A stretch of DNA of 11,818 nt, taken from NCBI GenBank assembly GCA_021732805.1, contig JAKFUJ010000438.1, positions 1 to 11,818 on the forward strand. Reading direction: 5' to 3'. The position numbers and the translations under genes were made by a program. This DNA comes from Betaproteobacteria bacterium. Lineage in GTDB: Bacteria > Pseudomonadota > Gammaproteobacteria > Burkholderiales > SG8-41. Below, piece by piece: positions 6,464 through 11,818 of this stretch. The notes beneath the pieces were generated by a model. It did not search any database and had not been told where the DNA came from. It worked only from the letters and a program-made list of their open reading frames with translations. Positions within the stretch are counted from its first letter, which is position 1. Each line of letters starts with the position of its first letter.

Positions 6464-6787
6464 TCATTCCGTGACTTCCAGCCGCAAGGTTGTTACCGCC
6501 GGATCTGCGCGCAACTGCAATCGTGCACTGTCCACCGCCAGCGCCACCAGCCATGCCCGCAGTTCCTCGGCCTGCAACTGCGCGTCCTGACGCGCGCTGT
6601 GTACTATCACGATGCGTACGACTGAATTCGCCTGATACGCCGCCACCGCCTGTTTCACCACCGGCTGCGCCATCACCGCCTGCGCCGAGCGCGGACGATC
6701 CCACAACTCGGGACCGAGATCGGCTGCTGATGCCGAAAAAATCGGCAACAGCAGCAGCGTAACCAACGAATACGCGACCAGTCTCAT
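6464..6787 (-). CDS. Small exported protein of unknown function, coupled to yhdP
   Basis: I do not recognise a named family. The 107-residue product has a clear signal peptide: MRLVAYS, a Leu-rich core (8-16) and a likely cut after SASA at residue 21. The mature part of about 86 residues has no cysteine, so it is not a lipoprotein. Residues 56-95 read as a strand (VVRIVIVHSA), an Arg/Gln/Glu-rich helix (LQAEELRAWLVAL) and a further strand, faintly like the second half of an OmpA C-terminal domain, but without that domain's peptidoglycan-binding residues. Its ATG overlaps the yhdP TGA as ATGA, with AAGGA nine bases upstream inside yhdP, so translation should be coupled. Function is unknown; a periplasmic role near YhdP is inferred from this arrangement only. 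GC-rich codon use matches the neighbours, supporting a real gene. Confidence 0.85.
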   Translation of the reverse strand: MRLVAYSLVTLLLLPIFSASAADLGPELWDRPRSAQAVMAQPVVKQAVAAYQANSVVRIVIVHSARQDAQLQAEELRAWLVALAVDSARLQLRADPAVTTLRLEVTE

Positions 6788-9700
6788 GGCGTGGTTTCCT
6801 TGGCCGGCTGAAACCGGTCGACTCTGCTCACCTGCGGTTCGCTCCAGGTACCCGCCACATCGTACTCGTAGGCGGTGATTTCACCGAGAGGGTCCTTCAA
6901 CAGTTTCTGCGCGACAAACGCCGCGATCCCCGCGACGGGACCGCCGATCAGTGCGCCGGCAATCGAAACAGAATCGGAAAACTGCGGATTGATCCTGACC
7001 CGCAATTTCTGTGTTTCCCGGGCGAGATCAACCTCTCCGCGCATGTTGATCACCGCCGCCGGCCCGACGATGCGCAGGTTGTCGGTGCTGGCCACACCTT
7101 TTGCCACCTTGATCGCACCGACGATTTCATCAAACGCCAGACCATCGGAAAAAATATCCCGAAAATCGAGGGAAATGCGCCGCGGCAGTGACTGCAGACT
7201 GAGTATGCCCAGCAGCTTGCCGATCCCCGGCTCCAGTTTGACGAACTGCCCCTTCGCCGCATCCAGCACGAAGTGGCCGCTCAACGTCGGGTAATCGAGC
7301 CGTTGCGGGCCGCCCGACCAGGACAAGGTACCCTCAAGTTTGGCGGTGCCGCGGCGGACACCCTCGGCATAACCAAAGCGCGTCAAAAATTTTCCGATGT
7401 CACTGACATCCAGCCGCACATTGGCCTGGGTGCGCGGCTGAGTCAGCCACGACTGCCAAAGCCCGTCGACGTTGAGCACGCCTTCAGCCGTGGTCAGCCG
7501 CAGGCGATCGATGCGCCAGTCGCGCCGGTCCGGTGTTGCCTGCAGCTCCAGCTTGCCGAGCATCCTGGCCGCAACACCAAATTCGTCAACCACCACATCC
7601 AGCGCCGGCAGTTCATGACTGCCGGCATCCGCAGGCTGTGCCGTTGCCACCGGCGCCTGCACATCTTTTTCCGGCAATATCAATCTGCGCAGCCGTGCCG
7701 TCAGTCGCCCCTTGCCCTGCCCCCGCCAGTTCACCGAGCCGTCAATGTCGCGACTCTGCAGATTGACCTGCATCGCTTCACCCTGCATGGCCCCCTTTAC
7801 CGCCACCGACTCAAAGCGGCGATCAAACACTTCGAGTTCACCGATGCGCAAATCCAGCGCCGACAGCCCGGCTCCCGCCATACCGCTGCCACCGCCCATC
7901 AATGCCAGCCATTCATCCAGATCGAGACGACGCATCGAACCGCTCGCAACAATGCCCGGGCGTTCGGGCTCGGCGGCGCTGCCTTCGCCAAAACGCACCG
8001 TGACGCGCTCGATTTTCGACTGTTCCTGGTCACTGCGACGCAATAACACCGCACTGATCACTCCCGCGGCCGAAACGGATATCCGTTCCTGCTGCGGACC
8101 GGTGTAACGTCGTTCCAGTCGAAACGGCACGGCCTCGCTCGCAGACTTGGTCAGCGGCGCCGGCAGGTTAACTGCCAGTCCTTCCAGCGACGAATCGATG
8201 ACCACATCGACACGCTTGTTGCGCAGGGCCAGGGAGCCTCGCCAATCGGTGGATCCGCGCATGTAACGCAGCCATTCAATGCCGCCTGCGCGCCGCGCGG
8301 CATCGGCATTGATGCGACCCTGGAACTGGATGTTCACCGCGGCATCGCGCTGGGTTCCGGCAGTGACACTCAGCGGACCCCCAAGAAATGTTGCCGTGGC
8401 AGTGGGCACCCGTACAACGGATTCCGTGAATTCGAGCCTGCCGTTGACCTGCTCAAGGGGCGGAAACTCCGGGGCCGGCACCAGCTGGTTGTTGATGAAC
8501 TGATAGTTGCCGCTGACCTTGCTTTTGTTGATGTTTTGCAGCGGCAGCGTCAGCCTCAATCCCAGTTTGCCCTGACCCTGCGCACGCATGCCGTCAGTAA
8601 AGTTGTTGATCATTGCATCCACCGGGCTGCGCGCAATGAACTCCAGAAAATCCGCTGTCGCACCCTCGGCCTCGCCGGTAATCTGTAACACCTCATCGCT
8701 GAAAACCAGGTCCGGTATCAGCGCTTTGACCCGGAGCAATTGAACATTATTGATCATCGCCTCGCGCACATTCATTTCCAGGCGTTTGCCGCGGAACGTG
8801 AAGTCACCCTCGATACCGGTAATCCGCGGCCAGTCATCGCCATAATGCAAGGTTGCGCCGGCAACCTTTGATGTGACCTCAAAAATGCCGTTACGCTCGT
8901 CGGCAAACGGAAAATGCTGCAGGTCACCCTTGACCCGGAATTTGACGTCATTGGAACTGCCGGCAACAAACGCACGGTCCAGCCACCCCCGCGAATTCCT
9001 GGCCACCGTCAGCGGCAGATAGGCGGTGACCCGCTGGGCCAATGCCCGCGTCAGATGCCCGGTAAAGTCGGCGGTGCCAGGACCCGTATCGCCCCGGCGA
9101 TAACTGCCGGACAACGTACCGGCAAGATCGGCATTGGCGTAAGAAAAATTGCCGAGCCGGATTTCGATGCCGACGCCGGCCCGCGACCACGCCAGTTGAC
9201 CGGTCAACGTATCAAACAGCAGGCGCTCACGAAACAATCCCGGAAGATCAAGCGTTGCCTTTTGCGTGACAACATGCAGGGCGCCGCCCTTTTCGGTGCC
9301 GTCAATATTTCCGCTAAAGCCGGAGAACCCCGGCATCGCCTGATGCGTTTTCAGCGACAGATCATGGAACCGCCCGCGCACCGCATAAGTTTTCAGCTTC
9401 GGCCATGCCCCATCCCAGTTCAGCGACAAATCATAAACGCCGCCCGTCGGCCCGTACTCATGCAGCGATTTTCGCAATTCGTCATTGAGCGGCAAACGAT
9501 CGGCCAGCTGCACCAGGGGTGCGAGCTCCAACGCATTCGCCTGCAACTGACCGCGCGCATAACCGTCTGCGCCGGCACCGCTCATCCGCAGCGTCAGGTC
9601 TACCGGCGGCAACGCCAGCCGGTCGCCGGTGGTAAACGCCAGCTTGCGGGTGCTGACTGCAAAGCCGTTGATCAGCCTCTGCCACGAAAACCGGCCGCCG

Positions 9701-10620
9701 AGTTGCGACAGTTCCAGCTCGGGCAGGTTTTCACCCAGCCGCGTCCTGACGTTGTGAAGTTGGGTATCGGCAATGATGCCGGTCAGTTCACTGCGCTCGA
9801 ATTTAAGCCACGCCCGCAACGCACCGCTACCCTGCGGAAAATGCACCGGAAAATCGAACCACTGTCGCCATGCCGCTATATCGACATGATCAAGCTGCAC
9901 AAACAATTGTCCGGTCAACGCTTCGGTCAGCGACTGGAAATTTTCACCGGTCACATCGCCGCGCACATCAAGCGGAGAGGCCAGAGCGACGGGCGGCACT
10001 GCGCGCAATCCCACCCGATGACGATCGCCGCTGTTGAGTATGCGCAATTGCAGATGGTCGAGCTCAAGCGCAGGCGCCGACCGCTTCTCGTCATTCCAGA
10101 TCAGCCGCGCATCATGGATTTCAATGTCGCGCTGGCCCAGCAACCAGCGCGAAAACCCGCCTGCTCCCTGCGCATCCATCTTGAGATCGATACCGGCAAC
10201 GGCGATACCACCCATGGCATCACGACGCACAGTCAACACCGGACGATAGATGTCAAGCGCGTGAAAATAGATCTGCAGCAGTGCGGCGGAGCGCCAGGAC
10301 AGTGTGGCATCGACGCGCGGCAGCTCGAGGGCCGGACGTCCTGCATCATCGTGCACCACAACCTGCGTCAGCTCGAGCTGCGGGCGCAGTCCATCCCAAT
10401 TTGCGCTGATGCCGCCTATGCTGACCGGCTGCTGCAGTGACCGGCTCAGCCTTTGCGCAATATCGTCGCGATAGTCAGCAATATCCGGCAGTATCCAGTA
10501 CCGCAGTACCAGTATCGTGCCCGCGAACAGCAGCCCGGCCGCCAGAACCATCCAGGTCAGCAGGCGATAGGCCCATAGTGAACAATTCTGGATCCAGACC
10601 CGCGGTGCAGCTAAGGGCAT
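6784..10620 (-). CDS. yhdP: YhdP family AsmA-like envelope protein (DUF3971, TIGR02099)
   Basis: A 1278-residue protein, close to E. coli YhdP (1266). One transmembrane helix at about residues 18-44 (LLTWMVLAAGLLFAG...) anchors it in the inner membrane; the rest is periplasmic and rich in short alternating strands, as in the long lipid-carrying grooves of AsmA-like proteins. The first part up to about residue 400 fits the DUF3971 region. The AsmA-like C-terminal region runs from about 1113: LSGHFVLDAAKGQF, then IGKLLGILSLQSLPRR, DFRDIFSDGLAFD, and the Gly/Ala-rich ALIGGPVAGIAAFVAQKLL (about 1223-1241). In E. coli, YhdP acts with TamB and YdbH in phospholipid transport to the outer membrane; the same role is inferred here. 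The ATG has a weak AGG eight bases upstream. It is divergent from glnE across 80 bp and heads a probable transcript with the small exported protein, the amidase and tldD. Confidence 0.96.
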   Translation of the reverse strand: MPLAAPRVWIQNCSLWAYRLLTWMVLAAGLLFAGTILVLRYWILPDIADYRDDIAQRLSRSLQQPVSIGGISANWDGLRPQLELTQVVVHDDAGRPALELPRVDATLSWRSAALLQIYFHALDIYRPVLTVRRDAMGGIAVAGIDLKMDAQGAGGFSRWLLGQRDIEIHDARLIWNDEKRSAPALELDHLQLRILNSGDRHRVGLRAVPPVALASPLDVRGDVTGENFQSLTEALTGQLFVQLDHVDIAAWRQWFDFPVHFPQGSGALRAWLKFERSELTGIIADTQLHNVRTRLGENLPELELSQLGGRFSWQRLINGFAVSTRKLAFTTGDRLALPPVDLTLRMSGAGADGYARGQLQANALELAPLVQLADRLPLNDELRKSLHEYGPTGGVYDLSLNWDGAWPKLKTYAVRGRFHDLSLKTHQAMPGFSGFSGNIDGTEKGGALHVVTQKATLDLPGLFRERLLFDTLTGQLAWSRAGVGIEIRLGNFSYANADLAGTLSGSYRRGDTGPGTADFTGHLTRALAQRVTAYLPLTVARNSRGWLDRAFVAGSSNDVKFRVKGDLQHFPFADERNGIFEVTSKVAGATLHYGDDWPRITGIEGDFTFRGKRLEMNVREAMINNVQLLRVKALIPDLVFSDEVLQITGEAEGATADFLEFIARSPVDAMINNFTDGMRAQGQGKLGLRLTLPLQNINKSKVSGNYQFINNQLVPAPEFPPLEQVNGRLEFTESVVRVPTATATFLGGPLSVTAGTQRDAAVNIQFQGRINADAARRAGGIEWLRYMRGSTDWRGSLALRNKRVDVVIDSSLEGLAVNLPAPLTKSASEAVPFRLERRYTGPQQERISVSAAGVISAVLLRRSDQEQSKIERVTVRFGEGSAAEPERPGIVASGSMRRLDLDEWLALMGGGSGMAGAGLSALDLRIGELEVFDRRFESVAVKGAMQGEAMQVNLQSRDIDGSVNWRGQGKGRLTARLRRLILPEKDVQAPVATAQPADAGSHELPALDVVVDEFGVAARMLGKLELQATPDRRDWRIDRLRLTTAEGVLNVDGLWQSWLTQPRTQANVRLDVSDIGKFLTRFGYAEGVRRGTAKLEGTLSWSGGPQRLDYPTLSGHFVLDAAKGQFVKLEPGIGKLLGILSLQSLPRRISLDFRDIFSDGLAFDEIVGAIKVAKGVASTDNLRIVGPAAVINMRGEVDLARETQKLRVRINPQFSDSVSIAGALIGGPVAGIAAFVAQKLLKDPLGEITAYEYDVAGTWSEPQVSRVDRFQPAKETTP

Positions 10621-10627
10621 GTTTTGC

Positions 10628-10656
10628 CTGAGAAAATATGATTAAAACTGTAAAAT
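10628..10656 (+). promoter_or_regulatory. glnE: Candidate glnE promoter
   Basis: CTGAGA at 10628-10633 (4 of 6 to TTGACA) and TAAAAT at 10651-10656 (5 of 6 to TATAAT) are separated by 17 bp, the ideal spacing. The start would lie near 10663, giving a leader of about 38 nt before the ATG at 10701. The stretch is AT-rich and shared with the divergent yhdP gene, for which I could not place a promoter with correct spacing. Confidence 0.45.
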
Positions 10657-10700
10657 GCAGAAATGAAACAAGGGCTTAGCCATTCTAACGCGAACCGGTC

Positions 10701-11818
10701 ATGGAATCGAATAACGCACATCGACCTATGACCGTTGATCGGGCGATGAATTTCGCCGTGCGCCACAGTCAATACCTGCAACGACTGCTGACGGCACGAC
10801 CGGATGTGCTGAAGCCTGCGGATATCGAGCAAGCCCTCACCGCCACGGATATGCAGACGGAGCTGGCTGCTGCAGGCATTACTGATGACGAAAGTCTGGC
10901 GCATGCGCTACGTCGCCTGCGACAACGGGTCATGGCGCGGCTGATCGCGCGCGACCTTGGTGGCCACGCCGATTTCAGCGAAGTGGTGACCACCGTGACA
11001 CAACTCGCCGAAATCACCATCCGCACGGCTGTTTCGCAACTGCACGGGGATCTTGCCGCCGTGCACGGCGAACCGCGCGGCGCGACCGACGGCGCGTTGC
11101 AGCAATTGCTCGTGGTGGGCATGGGCAAGCTCGGTGGCGCCGAACTCAACGCCTCATCCGATATCGATCTGGTGCTGGTCTACCCGGAAGACGGCGACAC
11201 CGACGGCGCACGACCGCTCAGCAATCACGAATTCTTCACCCGTCTGACGCGACGTCTGATCGGCGCGCTCAATGAATGGACCGAAGACGGCTTCGTATTT
11301 CGTGTTGACACGCGTCTGCGGCCGTACGGCGACAGCGGGCCGCTGGTCGTCAGTTTCGACATGCTCGAAAATTACCTGATTACCCAGGGTCGCGCGTGGG
11401 AGCGCTACGCCTGGATCAAGGGCCGTCCGCTGACCGGCGACCAGACTGACGCACTATTGGCGCTGGTGCGCCCATTTGTCTACCGCCGCCATCTCGATTA
11501 CGGCGCTTTCGCGTCGATGCGCAGCCTGCACAGCCAGGTGCGGCACGAAGTCAACCGGCGCGACCGGCTCGACGACATCAAACTCGGGCCGGGCGGCATC
11601 CGCGAAATTGAATTCATCGCCCAGGTATTCCAGCTGATCCGCGGCGGACATGAACACGCTTTGCAGCAGCAATCAACGCTGCCGGTGCTGCAGGCGCTGG
11701 GCGAACGCCAGTGCATTACCACAGCGGCGGCAACTGAATTGCGGGCCGCTTATCTGTTCCTGCGCAAGCTGGAGCATAGACTGCAATACCGAGACGACCA
11801 GCAGACCCAGACACTGCC
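10701..11818 (+). CDS. glnE: GlnE, glutamine synthetase adenylyltransferase/deadenylylase (5' part)
   Basis: GlnE adds and removes AMP on glutamine synthetase, tuning nitrogen assimilation in response to PII and glutamine. The reading frame stays open for 372 codons to the window edge; E. coli GlnE has 946 residues, so this is the N-terminal deadenylylase half. The nucleotidyltransferase signature GMGKLGGAELNASSDIDL is at 140-157, with Asp154 and Asp156 as the metal-binding pair, and RVDTRLRPYGDSGPL follows at 201-215 with Asp203. Then come QGRAWERYAWIKGR (229-242), FVYRRHLDYGAFASMR (259-274), IKLGPGGIREIEFIAQVFQL (293-312) and RKLEHRLQ (355-362), all typical. ATG 10701 follows an in-frame TAA at 10686-10688; Met10 is a less likely start. 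No Shine-Dalgarno is seen. The gene is divergent from yhdP, as in many betaproteobacteria. Nothing suggests that it is broken. Confidence 0.96.
   Translation, partial: MESNNAHRPMTVDRAMNFAVRHSQYLQRLLTARPDVLKPADIEQALTATDMQTELAAAGITDDESLAHALRRLRQRVMARLIARDLGGHADFSEVVTTVTQLAEITIRTAVSQLHGDLAAVHGEPRGATDGALQQLLVVGMGKLGGAELNASSDIDLVLVYPEDGDTDGARPLSNHEFFTRLTRRLIGALNEWTEDGFVFRVDTRLRPYGDSGPLVVSFDMLENYLITQGRAWERYAWIKGRPLTGDQTDALLALVRPFVYRRHLDYGAFASMRSLHSQVRHEVNRRDRLDDIKLGPGGIREIEFIAQVFQLIRGGHEHALQQQSTLPVLQALGERQCITTAAATELRAAYLFLRKLEHRLQYRDDQQTQTL

Noticed and set aside
8914..10440. 508-codon + strand open frame opposite yhdP
   Set aside because: The minus strand encodes a continuous YhdP. The antisense product is Arg/Gln-rich and low in structure, and no ribosome site or coupling supports it.

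Overview
The window looks like a GC-rich (roughly 60% by eye) proteobacterial chromosome, most likely a betaproteobacterium. The strongest pointer is the block glnE divergent from yhdP, followed by a NIT1-type hydrolase, tldD and aroG. As I recall, this order recurs in Burkholderiales and Nitrosomonadales; in E. coli yhdP and tldD are also neighbours. All genes read as ordinary chromosomal genes. I saw no transposase, integrase, phage gene, CRISPR array, tRNA or rRNA.

Layout. 1-101: no complete gene; a 9-bp hairpin followed by a T-run suggests the terminator of a + strand gene ending at or before the left edge. 102-545 (-): UspA-family stress protein with a strong ribosome-binding site. 679-1257 (+): PduO-type cobalamin adenosyltransferase. 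1272-2180 (-): BtuF-like vitamin B12 binding protein, convergent with the adenosyltransferase 14 bp away. 2230-2772 (-): stand-alone cyclic-nucleotide-binding domain. 2824-3894 (-): AroG-type DAHP synthase. These last three (aroG, cNMP domain, btuF) are spaced about 50 bp apart with no terminator between them, so they may be cotranscribed from a promoter at about 3935. 3987-5429 (-): TldD metalloprotease. 5511-6389 (-): NIT1-type amidase. 6464-6787 (-): small exported protein of unknown function, starting inside the stop codon of yhdP. 6784-10620 (-): YhdP, a very large AsmA-like envelope protein. 10701-11818 (+): 5' part of glnE, cut by the right edge.

How they work together. Two genes concern cobalamin: capture in the periplasm (BtuF-like) and conversion to adenosylcobalamin. 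No permease or ATPase genes for B12 are in the window. YhdP and the small exported protein are translationally coupled and may act together in the envelope. TldD would need a TldE/PmbA partner encoded elsewhere. AroG and GlnE control entry to aromatic biosynthesis and nitrogen assimilation respectively.

No gene-free stretch exceeds 300 bases; the longest is 546-678. I found no clearly new multi-gene system. The best leads are the small secreted protein coupled to yhdP, the cNMP-domain protein lacking the usual phosphate-contact Ser, and an 18-bp dyad over the aroG promoter.
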